Positions 23,276-34,129 are shown, counted from the first letter of the stretch. The stretch is DNA of 64,000 bases from Gentiana macrophylla (GCA_026214975.1 CM047806.1:95503811-95567810); one strand, 5' to 3'. Notes: generated from the letters alone by a model not told the origin. Made by a program: numbers and translations.

Positions 23276-24490
23276 GTAAACAATGGTTAACTACAATGGT
23301 GAACTACAATTATAAACTCCTAAAAGTGGACTTTGGTTTTAAGTTAATTAGTACTGTGAAGTATGTGTGAAACAGTGAACCAGAGTGCTTAGAACTCAAT
23401 GAAAAACAGTGAACCAGAGTATTTTGCTAAAGCTAAGTCACAACATTTGTTGCAGCTGCAATGGGTTGGGAAGAATAGAGTTCATATCATTGTTGAGATG
23501 GACTAAAATTGTGAACTACAACAACATTGAATTACAATAACAGTGAACTATAAATAATGAACTACAAAAGTGCACTCGCAAAAAAGATTTCAAAAAGATA
23601 ACTAACAATAGTAAACTTTCAATGGTTAACTACAATAGTGAACTACAATTATAAATTCCAAAAAGTGAACTTTGGTTTGAAGTGAATTAGTAATATGAAA
23701 TAGTAGTGAAACTGTGAACCAGAGTGTTTTGAACTCAAATAGTGAACCACAAACCTTGAACTACAAAAGTACTCTCAAAAAATGAACTAACAACAGTAAA
23801 CAATGGTTAACTACAATGGTGAACTACAATTATAAACTCCTAAAAGTGGACTTTGGTTTTAAGTTAATTAGTACTGTGAAGTAGGTGTGAAACAGTGAAC
23901 CAGATTGTTTAGAACTCAATGAAAAAAACTGTGAACCAGGGTATTTTGCTAAAGCTAAGTCACAACATTTGTTGCAGCTGCAATGGGTTGGGAAGAATAG
24001 AGTTCATATCATTGTTGAGATGGACTAAAATTGTGAACTACAACAACATTGAATTACAATAACAATGAACTATAAATAATGAACTACAAAAGTGCACTCG
24101 CAAAAAAGATTTCAAAAAGTTAACTAAAGTAAACTTCCAATGGTTAACTACAATTATAAACTCTTAAAAGTGAACTTTGGTTTGAAGTGAATTAGTAATA
24201 TGAAGTAGGTGTGAAACAGTGAACTAGAGTGTTTTGAACTCAATGAAAAACAGTGAACCAGAGTATTTTGCTAGCTAACAGTGAATAAGTAGATTTAAGG
24301 ATTAGAGTTACCCAATAACATTGTATTATATTGAAACATTAGACCTAGTCATGAAAGTGGACATGAACATGATGTCATTTATGCTTAGTTGTGAAACAGT
24401 GACCCAAAGTATATTGCTAGCTAAGAGTGAACAAGTAGATAAGCATCAGAGTTACCCAATAACAGTGAATTAGTATATTGAAACAATTTT
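23276..24490. repeat. Right part of the tandem array
   Basis: It continues exactly where the array stopped at 11578. Full higher-order units of about 520 bp start near 23277 and 23797 (caatggttaactacaatggtgaac), each containing an A-type and a B-type half-unit. After about 24250 the array degrades. A different short duplication containing 'gagttacccaataaca' appears at about 24305 and 24455. There is no coding potential. Confidence 0.85.
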
Positions 24491-26879
24491 AGCATATCGA
24501 GTTGAATACGCCCTTCTCTCTCTTATGACAATAAACATTCACCAAAAAAATGAAACACCTTTGATATTTCCAACTTATCTTCTAAAGTGGTTTAAACTTG
24601 CATTGGATGCAACTTCTTTGTTTTGCTTGTACAAAATTTCTCCTCCAAGAGGAGACCAAAAAACAGTACATCCTGCTTATCTTCCTGCAATTACTACTCT
24701 ATCATTCATTCATCCTTTGCTGGACTATGCCATCTTTGGTTACCAATGTACATTACAAATCTTTCCATAATCTTTACTAACTTGGGTTAAAATACTAGCC
24801 AACCATTTGGGGTAAATAAACCGGTAGTGATAGTCCACTGCACAAATATTGTGGGAAAAACCATTTTCCAAAAACAGGAAAAAAAAGGAGCTAAGAAAAT
24901 GTTGTTGGCAGAAGGAATATATGACAAATACCAATGCATCAGTAGCTTTACGAGGCCAAAGTTCAATCCAATGTGTTGCACATACCAACAAATGACTGTT
25001 GACACCACACATCCCCAATTCATAGAAAAAGGTAACAAGAGTAATGCACTTTAGAGATGGACTGAAGAAACAATAAATTCTTTAGTAATGATACAAAAAT
25101 TAGCACTTATGATATACAGATTATGATAACTCGACTATGTAAAGGCCTCAAAAAAGAAAAAGTGGCCTTCTTTGTGCTAAGCATATAATTTACATATGCT
25201 TGACAACATCTATAGCGCATCTAATTGAATCATATCGCCCCAAATTAGCCCCATTCTAAGCTTCAAAATCTCTTTGATTTCATGCTTATGTAAGCCCTTA
25301 ATAGCATCTAAAATACAACCATTCATTTGCTCGATATCACCTTCATATGGCTTCATAAAACCATCTCGAATCAACCCGATTCTAGTTTCAAATTTGCTGT
25401 CAATTTTCACTTCAGTTTTGCTATTTATTCAGTCTTGTTTTCAGCTACAAAACTACTTTAAATAATCAACTTGAAAGCTTTATTTTGTTGCTCTCTTTTC
25501 ACCATACATTCAGCCAAAATTCACAACTCATCCAGCTCATATTTCGCCTTGATTTGCTGCTCTAAAACACCATATTTGCCTCGAAATTTCTATAGTAAAA
25601 CTAAAAAAACACAGCCTTGATAACTCAGATTTTCAGCCTTGATAACGTAGACTTGCTAACTCAACAAACTTATCTCTCCGAAGTTCTGATCCTTCCTTAT
25701 CTCTCCATGTTTTTCACCTTCTGACCATGTATATTGTTTCTTCTGGAGGGTGATGTCGTTTATACTCCCAGCATCACAAAATCAACCAAAATACACAAAT
25801 TCAAAGAAATGCCCTAAGAACGCTGGTCAGGATTGATTGCTTCATACACAAATCCATATATCCTTAATAAAACCATAAAACAAGACCTGCTTCTGGAAAA
25901 GATGTGGAAATTTCAACTACTCCCACCTCCTCGATTTCACTTTCAAAAGATTGCTATCAATTATCAATGGATAAGGAAAATAGATGTAATGGAAAATGGG
26001 AATCAAACCATCACAATGTAGATTAGGGTAAACTCAGATGACCTTAGCATCGAAATAGATATAGATTATCAAGTTGCGATACCCACTTTGAATAAGGAAA
26101 CAACATATTTAATTACAATATCTACTTTACATTCAAGCAGTCGACCAAATAAAGAAGATTCGAGGACCGGAGGTTGTTCTGTAGAGAAATTTGCCATTGA
26201 TTTTGAATCTAGAGCATATTTTGAGATCATCGTGGGAGATTTGAGGATTTCTTGAGAGGAGTATGGCGAGAAAGGTTTTTCGGTAATAGCAAATTTCTTC
26301 ATAATTACATTTCTTTTTTTTTTCAAAGACACGCACATATCTTTCTTTGGGTTTTGTGTTTTTAAAGTAAGGGTAAAAGCAGTCTTTGTATTATTGATTT
26401 TGTCATTATTGCCTTATGAAACTATCATTGTCATAATGATGTTTGAAATTATAACATTGTCATTTTAAGCGTTACTCACTTTTTTTTTTAATGATATTTG
26501 AGTAGACCAAAGGATTTGCTTCATCCTTCATATGTGCTTGAAGTTAGAGGATTATTATTTAAGCGACCAGAGTACATCCCATTCTAACCAACCCGGTCAG
26601 TAGGATTTGAGTGTTGAGTTTAATGATGATGATATATATATATATATATAATAAAAATGAACACTTTTAACCCAATTACCCGTATAATACCTAATTACCC
26701 GACCCATGCCCCTGCTACGGATCCTTCTCTTACCCGAAAAACCTCAGCGAAAAAAATTTGTGTGCTGAAATCTCGGTAGTGAAGTAAACAAACTTCCTCA
26801 ATCTGTCGCCAGCCAATTTCTCCGAATCTATCGTTATTCATAATTATTTGAAATTCAAACATTCTCCTCTGAAGCCCTA
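24491..26879. other. No gene recognised; one unexplained minus-strand frame
   Basis: AT-rich DNA. A minus-strand frame at 25410-25210 (66 codons, with KGLHKHEIKEILKLRMGLIWGD) has protein-like composition, but I do not recognise it. Other frames (24525-25054 on both strands, 26069-26338 minus) are overlapping and show no motifs. An (AT)n run lies at 26631-26650. Confidence 0.35.
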
Positions 26880-27690
26880 ATCTCCAGTAAAGGAGCGCCG
26901 CCATCTCCACGGGAGCAGGTACGGCATTCAACCTTAAGGATCTCCTCACCTCTCTACCAAACACAAAAGAAGACGAAAAATCAATCGAAATCACAGAAGA
27001 CGATTTGGCTGCGGGATAGGAGGTGTGCAACCGCAGCCTCATTGGGAAATTCTACGCGGCGAAAGATATCCAAATCAGAGGTCTCAAAATCGAAATGATA
27101 CGTGCTTGGGGTACTGATTTCGACGTAATCAAAATGTAGTAAAGAAACATCTATCAATTCATCTTTAATGATGAAGACAAACCCAAATTGATTCTGGAAA
27201 ATGGGCCATGGGCATTCGATGATTACCTCCTTACCCTGAAAAATTGGGATGCAAACTGGTGCGTAGACCCACTTTTTTAATGTGCATATCTGGGGTTCGA
27301 CATTGAAATTTTACACCGTTGCTGTTGCAGGAAGACCAACTTCTTCATTTCTTCAATTCGGGAAGTGTCGGTCTCTGGGATAGGATTATTCAGATTCAGA
27401 GGAAGGATCAACCTCAGCAACCCCTCAGGCGCTTCATCACAATAGCATCGCAAGGAGAAAACCCAGTCAAGGCCCTCGTCCAATACGAAAGATTGCCCTG
27501 TCTCTGCTTCGATTGCGGGCTGTGTGACCACATGCTCAGGTTTTGTAAGCTGCTCTCATCTGAGATTACAGAAGCGGAGGCAAAAAGTCTACCTTTTGGG
27601 GCATGGCTTAAAGCAAACAAAAGATCATCCCTAAACAAATCCTTTGTTCCGTTAAATATCATCGGAAAATATCATCGCCTCCACCGGGTG
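26880..27690 (+). pseudogene. LINE ORF1-type relic (DUF4283 and CCHC knuckle)
   Basis: Read across stops: LIGKFYAAKDIQIRGLK, then RNIYQFIFNDEDKPKLI, ENGPWAFDDYLLTLKNW, and farther on a frame 27319-27693 with LWDRIIQIQRKDQPQQPLRRF and YERLPCLCFDCGLCDHMLRFC. The 'F.F.......IL...PW......L.L..W' block is the DUF4283 signature. The LPxxCxxCGxxxHxxxxC block is the plant zinc knuckle that follows it in non-LTR retrotransposon ORF1 proteins. The first half has in-frame stops (EDDLAAG followed by a stop; a double stop after FDVIKM), and the segment between the halves is frameshifted. No endonuclease or RT follows, so this is a 5' fragment. Confidence 0.8.
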
Positions 27691-28129
27691 TAGAGGAGCC
27701 ATCACACATTTAGTTCTTTTTTTTCTGATGTCGCAAAACTTTTTTTCTAATGTCGTGATCGTCAAACCTATTTTGATGGATTGAAGTTTTCTTGATCGAT
27801 GATATTATCATCACAACGGTAAAATTCTTGTAAACTTAAAAAGTAATTTCCAATGGTAAATTTCTGTCCTTTTCCAAGATATATTCTGAACTTTAAATTT
27901 ATTGTATCTTACTAGATTTATTAGGTATTGAGCAATGAAAATTTAGAAATAGATTTCCAACGATAAATTTCTCATAATTTTGTAATAGATTTATTTGGAT
28001 GGAATTAAATTACTGGATTTGTCTTGGATTTCAGGGGCTGTTGAGGCATTTTGCTACGTTTAATTAATGTTATTAGATCATGGATTAACATTTAGAACTC
28101 ATTACATAGCTTAAAAATAGGATTTTCAT
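27691..28129. other. AT-rich non-coding sequence
   Basis: No frame, repeat or RNA structure recognised. Confidence 0.4.
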
Positions 28130-29139
28130 AAAAAAAAAAAAAAAAAAAAGGTCTAGTGCGCTAGCACTGGGCCTCTGAGTGCAAAAACAGGGATTCGGCT
28201 CGCCCGGTGCTCCAGCACCAGAAGCCTCTGTATTTCACTTTCTGGACCTCCAGTGCGTCCGTACTGGGCTTGGTGCGCCCGCACCAAGCGCGGCCACTCT
28301 CCAAAAACTTAGTTTTTGAACCCTAATCGATTCCTAATCGTTCCCAAACTTATTTAACATGAATATACTCAGAAAAACACAGAAAAACTTGATCTTTAAC
28401 TGACCATAACATCCTATGATTTCTAAATGATTCATAGCATGAATTCTAATCATCAAAACATCATCAAAATCATAACTTAGCTCCTATAAACCGTAATTAA
28501 CGTGTAGGAAGACCTTCTTACCTTTAGCAAGCTATTCCAAATTCCAAAAGCTCAGAAAAACTGCAGAGACTCGAACACTTTTGCAGAGAAACCTATATGA
28601 TCAATTCGAATTCGCATTAAAATCGATCACACGATTCCAAAAACAACAAACTACGAAAGGTATGAGTTTTGATCTTCAAAACTCATCCAAGAACAGCGGG
28701 TAGGTCGAATATTCATACCTTATCGAAGCTCTGAACTTTGAGTGTTGAAACGATGCTCCTTTCACAACGATTCCAACGCACGCACCGGATCACGAAAGCG
28801 GTTGAGATTCGACTTAGAAAGCGAAGAAATCTCTCGACCTTATTCTCAAGCTCTCACACGCAGATGATAGGGATTAGGAGGTGGAAAATCTGATTCAAAA
28901 GGTTAGGGAAACTGATTGGGTTTATTTTCCTTAAATAGGAAAAACCCCAATAATTAACATAATCTCTTACTTTCCTTAACTACTCTTAAAAGTCAGATTT
29001 TCCCTTGAATTATATACATATATTTCGACCAATATATCTATATAATAACAAAATACTTAATCCAAATAATAGAAGTAGAAATAATAATATTTCGTTTTCG
29101 TAAAATGACACGTCTGCTCTTTTCCGAAAATTGGAATAT

Positions 29140-29197
<58 letters not shown>

Positions 29198-29275
29198 TAA
29201 AAGGATTCCTTTAACATTCAAATAGCCCCATACATTAAAGCAACACGTACCATACATTTAAACTAAAGGAAATTC
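28130..29275 (-). repeat. LTR-like fragment with palindromic GTGC boxes
   Basis: After a 20-base A run (28130-28149) come four imperfect palindromes in 170 bp (AGTGCGCTAGCACT, GGTGCTCCAGCACC, CAGTGCGTCCGTACTGG, GGTGCGCCCGCACC). Then follow about 900 bp rich in 'aaactcat' and 'cgaaag' strings and an (AT)n run. Such boxes recur in LTRs of plant chromoviruses. The orientation (minus) is a guess from the AT-rich, TATA-like end lying at high coordinates. There is no partner in the window. Confidence 0.35.
29142..29195. repeat. (AT)n microsatellite
   Basis: About 27 AT dinucleotides without interruption. The length of such a tract is unstable and should be read as approximate. Confidence 0.9.
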
Positions 29276-29334
29276 AGTGTAACGGTCTTATTAATATTTT
29301 GTAGATATATCTATATATATTTCAACTATTCTAG

Positions 29335-29666
29335 TCCCAAAGTACGTTACTCAGAGTCAGAAGCTCTGCAAATGCAACTAGATGCCCAAAGACGCCTTCA
29401 CGACCAACTTGAGGTACATCGGTTGCTATGTTGAATTACATTTCAATGTATATAACATCTCCACAGATATACACATTAAGTATCCTATTTTAATTATTTA
29501 GATACAGAGAAAATTGCAAGTGAGCATTGAAGAACAAGGGAGACAGCTGAAAATGATGATGGATCAGCAACAAAAAACCGTGAATCGCCTACTGGAAACT
29601 CGAAACTCGAACATCAAAGCTTGTAAACTGAAATCTGGATACTCAGTTGAGGGCATATCAACTTGA
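29335..29666 (+). pseudogene. MYB-CC (PHR1-like) transcription factor gene fragment, two exons
   Basis: Exon A (29335-29413) encodes SEALQMQLDAQRRLHDQLE. An 88-bp intron follows (29414-29501, GT...AG, phase 0). Exon B (29502-29666) encodes IQRKLQVSIEEQGRQLKMMM with DQQQKT and ends at a TGA. The 'ALxLQxxxQxxLHEQLE' and 'QxxLQxxIEEQGxxLxxM' blocks are the coiled-coil dimerisation domain of plant MYB-CC factors such as phosphate starvation regulators. The frame is open across both exons and splice signals are intact. The Myb DNA-binding exons that should lie upstream are missing, since 28130-29275 is repeat-like, and the tail after RLLE is not recognisable. I therefore call it a gene fragment or capture rather than a working gene. 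It could be expressed as a small protein, but no promoter is visible. Confidence 0.85.
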
Positions 29667-29785
29667 GTGGATTCTGAGGAGAAGTGCAGTGCTTGTACAT
29701 CCTGGCATTGGCGAATGCATCGGTACAAGTACATCGATTATGCAATCTTTGGCGTTGAATGAGAGTTCAAGTCAAGGTGGAGATT

Positions 29786-30394
29786 TGTCGATTTTGGTGA
29801 CTTGACCTCTAAGCGATAGATTAATATGGTGGAACTAATCGGCGAAGGCGAGAATGATGGTCGATTTCGATTAAGTATATTCGATTCTGTGAAAGTCGGT
29901 TTGATGAAGTGCAAGCGAGTTTTCTTAAGAAGTCGCAATCACTTTCTAGACTCTTGAGTTATCTTTGAGTATATTTGAGTTCTACATCAGGCGATTGATT
30001 ACAAGTGCAGGAAGTCGGTTTTTTGGTGAGTTTAAATCAGTGGATAACATTTGGGTAGGGTCCACATGTCGAGGTATTTATGAGAATTCCGACAAAGATC
30101 TTTGGCGGTTAGGGTTTGTGATTTGTGTCTATAAATAACAATGTTGTAATCAATGCAAGAGTGTGCCTTTCAAGAGTGTGTCTTTCACTTTGTGAGAATA
30201 CCTTGTAATTACAATGCATAATAAAATATCTCTTTTTACGTCGTGGAGTAGAGTAGTCGGACAACGCCGGAAACCACGTTAAATCATTGTGTTATTCTTG
30301 TTTACGTGTTTATCAATTCCGCCATTCATTACGTTTTCAATGCTTTTGTGTTTGTTTCTTTCTTAAGCGCAAGTTTTCATACGTGTTTATAACA
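29786..30394 (+). repeat. Solo LTR of a copia element
   Basis: Colinear with the 5' LTR at 31363-31968 (for example the 'gtgtgcctttcaagagtgtg' region, then 'gtctataaata' and 'ggagtagtcggacaa'). It begins TGTCG and ends TTTATAACA. No PBS or gag follows, so it is a solo LTR. The flanks agatt and aattt are not a clean duplication. Differences from 31363-31968 fall largely at CAG/CTG strings (cag reads as cga or cgg here). The TATA-like box is 'tctataaata' at 30128-30137. Confidence 0.8.
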
Positions 30395-30999
30395 AATTTG
30401 ATTTCATCAAACTATTGAAGTAGTCTTAGATTTCTTTTTCAGGTTTCATTTGTTAGGCTAAACTATAAGCTTCAAAGTGACGATAGTAATATTGTAAATA
30501 AATGAGAAACAGTTACCCATTCATGGTAGACGCTGTTGCAGATGACAAATGTTTTTTGGTCTTTTTGTATCCTCCCGGCCCGATGTTCATGGACGAGACG
30601 TATATAGGGACGATGACTTCGTTTTTGTGCTTTTAACAATCTTAATCCCATGTTGATTTATCAACTAAAGATAAAAAACATTTAGTGCTTCATTCATTCC
30701 TTGCTCTTACTCGACCTACGTCGTTTCTCTTCCCCTCTTTTCAGATGAAGATATCGGCTCATTAGATATTGAAGGTGAGTTTTGTCCTGTTCAATTTATT
30801 GATATTATTTTCCTCTTAATTTTTCCTTATCTGCTAGGCACATAATGGAACTAAATAGGGGATTGATCAACACATGAAAATGATCCATGTCCTAAATGAG
30901 TAATATTTTCTTTCAGTTTGTGGTTTTGGATGTAATCTCAAAACCTGGTTTCGAAGATTTTCTTTAGTTTAATTTAATTTAATTTATATCGTCTATTGA
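30395..30999. other. Probable intron/intergenic sequence; one exon-like 35-mer
   Basis: Mostly AT-rich. A short block at about 30744-30779 (tcttttcag, then atgaagatatcggctcatta, then gtgagttttg after a few more codons) is bounded by consensus acceptor and donor signals and reads DEDIGSLDIEG. That is too short to identify. Confidence 0.3.
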
Positions 31000-31362
31000 T
31001 ATGAGCGACAGTTCTTCCCAATACGAATCGGGACATTACCTTTTGCAGTTAGAAACTTCCTGTCAGCATCTGTCTCATAATAATCTGCTCCCATAAGAAG
31101 CGAATCTTCAATAATTGCACCTTCTGATATGCAAGACCTTAGTCCAACTACATGCAGAATGGTGAATCTTACAATTCTTGATTATGCAACCTTCACCAAT
31201 GACGCTGTCAGTAATATCAGCATCAAGCATCTTGGAGGGAGATTGGAGCTGAACGATCGTAAAAGCTGAAATCAGGGATTGGCTTTTTCATGATATATAC
31301 CCAAGTTTGCATTATAAAGAGCTTCAATAGTTCCAATGTCTTCCCAGTAACCATCATACATG
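31000..31362 (-). pseudogene. ADP-glucose pyrophosphorylase small-subunit relic
   Basis: The minus strand reads YDGYWEDIGTIEALYNANLG, then across indels PPSKMLDADITDSVIGEGCI, IKNCKIHH, LRSCISEGAIIEDSLLMGAD and YYETDADRKFLTAKGNVPI. This is the C-terminal beta-helix part of the AGPase small subunit, which makes ADP-glucose for starch synthesis in plastids. The GLRSCISEGAIIEDSLLMGADYYET-like run distinguishes it from the large subunit. The frame is broken after NANLGI, within the SAPIYTQPR-equivalent, and near IHH. No intron separates these blocks. The fragment ends at the copia LTR start (31363), whose insertion apparently cut it; the rest of the gene is not found. Confidence 0.88.
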
Positions 31363-31968
31363 TCAGTTTTTGTGACTTGATCTCTAAACTGAGAACTATC
31401 TGGTGGAACTAATATGGGAAAACTGAGACTGAGATTGATGGTCAGTTCAGTTAAGTATATTCAGTTCTGTGAAAGTCAGTTTGATGAAGTGCAACTGAGT
31501 TTATTCTGAAGTTAGCAGTCAGTTTTTGGACTACCGAGTTATGCTGAGTATAGCTGAGTTCTACATCTGGGCAGTTGATTACAAGTCTGGGAAGTCAGTT
31601 TTGAGCTGAGTTTCGTTTGGTGGATAACAGCTAGAGCTGGGGTCCATATCTGGGGTATTTATGGTAGTTGACAAAGATCTATGACGGTTAGGGTTTGGGA
31701 CTTGTGTCTATAAATACCAATGTTGTAATCAATGCAATGTGAGTCATTCAAAGTGTTATTCACACACTTGTGAAAACCTTGTAATTCTATGCATAATAAA
31801 TATCTCCTTTTCTGTCCGTGGAGTAGTCGGCACAATGCTGGAAACCACGTTAAATCACTGTGTTCTTCTTGTTTCTGTGTTTATTAATTCCGCAATTCTT
31901 TACGTTTGCATTGCTTCTGTGTTTGTTTCTTTCTAAAACTGCAAGCTTTCTATCTGTGTTTATAAAAA
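31363..31968 (+). repeat. 5' LTR of the truncated copia element
   Basis: Begins TGTCAG and is about 606 bp, with 'gtctataaatacc' at about 31706 as the likely TATA region. It matches 29786-30394 along its length. A short frame at 31739-31936 is fortuitous. Confidence 0.85.
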
Positions 31969-31970
31969 AC

Positions 31971-31982
31971 TGGTATCAGAGC
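31971..31982 (+). promoter_or_regulatory. Primer-binding site (initiator Met tRNA)
   Basis: TGGTATCAGAGC immediately after the LTR is the standard copia primer site complementary to the 3' end of the initiator methionine tRNA. Confidence 0.92.
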
Positions 31983-32089
31983 GTCAGGTTCAAGATTCAG
32001 GAGTTGCAGGTGAACAGAGTTGATCTTCACCAAGACCGGTGACCGGTGCTAGAATTTTGTGATCAAAGGTTTGTTCTTTAATTAGAAGG

Positions 32090-33176
32090 ATGTCCGCAAT
32101 GAACTTGAAGATTGATAAATTCTGAGGAGAAGCTTGATTTTAGTCTGTGGCAAATCAAGATGCGGGCCTTGTTAAAGCAACAAGGATTGTGGACTCTTTT
32201 ATCTGATAAGGGGGATGCTAGTGCATCAGATTATGCTAGTCTGGAGGAGAAAGCACATTCAACCATCATGTTGTGCTTGTCTGATGATGTTATCACAGAA
32301 GTTGCTGAGGAAGACACTGCTGCCAAGTCATGGCTGAAGCTTGAAAGCCTGTATATGACTAAGTCATTGACCAACAAGTTGCTGCTGAAGCAGAGGTTGT
32401 TCAGCCTGAGGATGCATGAAGGGGCTCAGTTGAGAGATCATCTTGATCAGCTGAACACAATATTACTTGATCTCAGGAATATTGATGTTAAGATTGAGGA
32501 TGAAGATGCTGCTTTGATTTTGCTGGTTTCATTACCTGCTTCCTATGAGAACTTTGTGCAGTCCTTCGTAGTTGGGAAGGATACAGTTGCTTTAGAGGAT
32601 GTAAGGTCAGCTTTACATGCCAGGGAGCTGAGATATAAGGCAGTTGGAGCAGACAATCAGGCTGCAGGACTGATAGTCAGTAGCAGCAGTGGAAAAGAGC
32701 ATGGTCAGTCTAGGAAGAAAAGTTCCAAGAACACAAAGTCCAAAGGCCCTAAGTCCACATATGTCTGTAATTATTGTAAGGAGCAGGGACATAGGAAGTC
32801 CATTTGTCCAAAGAGGAAGAAACAGCAAGGAGAAGCAGATTCAGCACAATTTCTTTGTAGTGGTGAGCATGATTCAGATGAGGACATGGTCCTAGTGGCA
32901 GGAGAGTCACCACTTCATACTGATGTGTGGACTCTTGACTCTAGGGCATCTTTTCATATTTGTTCTCACAGAGAGTGGTTCTCAAGTTATCAGCAGATAT
33001 ATGGTGGTCATATATCTATGGCAAATAGCAAGGCCTGCAAGGTAGTTGAGATTGGCTCAGTTCAGTTGAGGACAGAGGATGGAAGACTCTGTAAACTTAG
33101 TGAAGTTAGACATCTAACAAATGACCAAAAACTTGGAATCTCTCAGTTCTTTGGACAACAGGGGATTCAGTTTTAA
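32090..33176 (+). pseudogene. Copia gag-protease region
   Basis: Translation starts at ATG 32090 (MSAMNLKIDKF) but meets a TGA after 11 codons. The open frame then runs 32112-33176 (about 354 codons). The gag core (LDFSLWQIKMRALL, then KLESLYMTKSLTNKLLLKQRLF) is Tnt1-like. A CCHC knuckle (CNYCKEQGHRKSIC) sits near residue 220 of the open frame. The protease site reads WTLDSRASFHIC, whereas relatives have DSGA, so the catalytic Gly is Arg. The frame ends at a stop at 33174, where relatives continue into the region before integrase. The long open gag indicates modest age. Confidence 0.88.
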
Positions 33177-33179
33177 GGG

Positions 33180-34129
33180 GGAAAGTGGTGTGCCGAGTGT
33201 CTATAAAAACTCAGTTGAGGTTCTCAAGGGAATCAAGAAAGGGACTCTGTATATATTACAAGGTCGAGTTGTTCTTTGATTTCTGCTGGCTTTGTGGCAT
33301 CGGTGAGATTCATCGATCCTGACTTACAAAACTGCGGCATATGAGACTGGGTCACATTGTTGAAAAAGGGATGCAGGTTCTTTCTCAAAAAGATCTTCTA
33401 GGGGGATGTAAGGTCACGAATCTGGACTTTTGTGAGCATTGTGTGTTTGGGAAGCTTCATAGGAGCAAGTTATCGAAAGAGGTACACAACACAAAGTCAT
33501 CACTTGATTACATTCATTATGATTGTTGGGGGCCATCAAAGGTGAAGTCATTGGGTGGTCACAGATATTTTGTGTCCTTTATTGATAACTATTCAAGGAT
33601 GACTTGGGTGGTGCTGATAAAACACAAAGGTGAGGCATTCAAGAGCTTCATGCAATGGAAGGCTCTAGTTGAGAATCAGTTGGGGAAGAAGATCAAGAGG
33701 CTTCGTACATATAATGGTCTGGAATTCTGCTGGATTGAGTTTGATGAGTTGTGCAGAAATGAGGGTATTGCCAGACATCATACAGTCAGGAATGCACCTA
33801 AGCAAAATGGTGTAGCTGAAAGAATGAATCAAACTCTTCTGGAGAGAGCAAGATGTATGCTTTCTCATGCTGGTTTATCAAAGAGATTTTGGGCAGAGGC
33901 TGTGACCACAGTTTGCTACTTAATGAACAGGAGTCCTCATACAGGGATCAGTCTCAAAACACCAGTTGAGATGTGGTCAGGCAAGCATGCAGATTATTCA
34001 GTTCTAAGGGTATTTGGAAGCCTGATTTACTATCATGTCGGTGAAAGAAAGCTGGAACCAAGAGCCAAGAAAGGAGTGTTTGTGGGGTATGGTGATGGAG
34101 TAAAGGGTACAAAATTTGGTCATCAATGA
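33180..34129 (+). pseudogene. Copia integrase region
   Basis: After a frameshifted stretch (about 33180-33340, containing GTLYILQG), the frame 33341-34129 starts MRLGHIVEKG, with a zinc-binding CEHCVFGK. The core has YIHYDCWGPS, then LRTYNGLEFC and GVAERMNQTLLERARC, then FWAEAVTTVCYLMNRSP and GVFVGYGDG. Relatives have LRTDNG at the second catalytic position; here the Asp is Tyr, so strand transfer would be abolished. The first Asp and the Glu are kept. After 34129 the frame shifts and about 400 bp of scrambled linker follow. Confidence 0.88.

Noticed and set aside
23276..24490. CRISPR-like array
   Set aside because: Repeats are long (about 250/520 bp), variable and AT-rich without unique spacers, in a plant genome; it is a tandem satellite-like array.
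26069..26338. Possible small host gene on the minus strand
   Set aside because: Two overlapping frames without motif, no conserved start context and no intron signals; not supportable.
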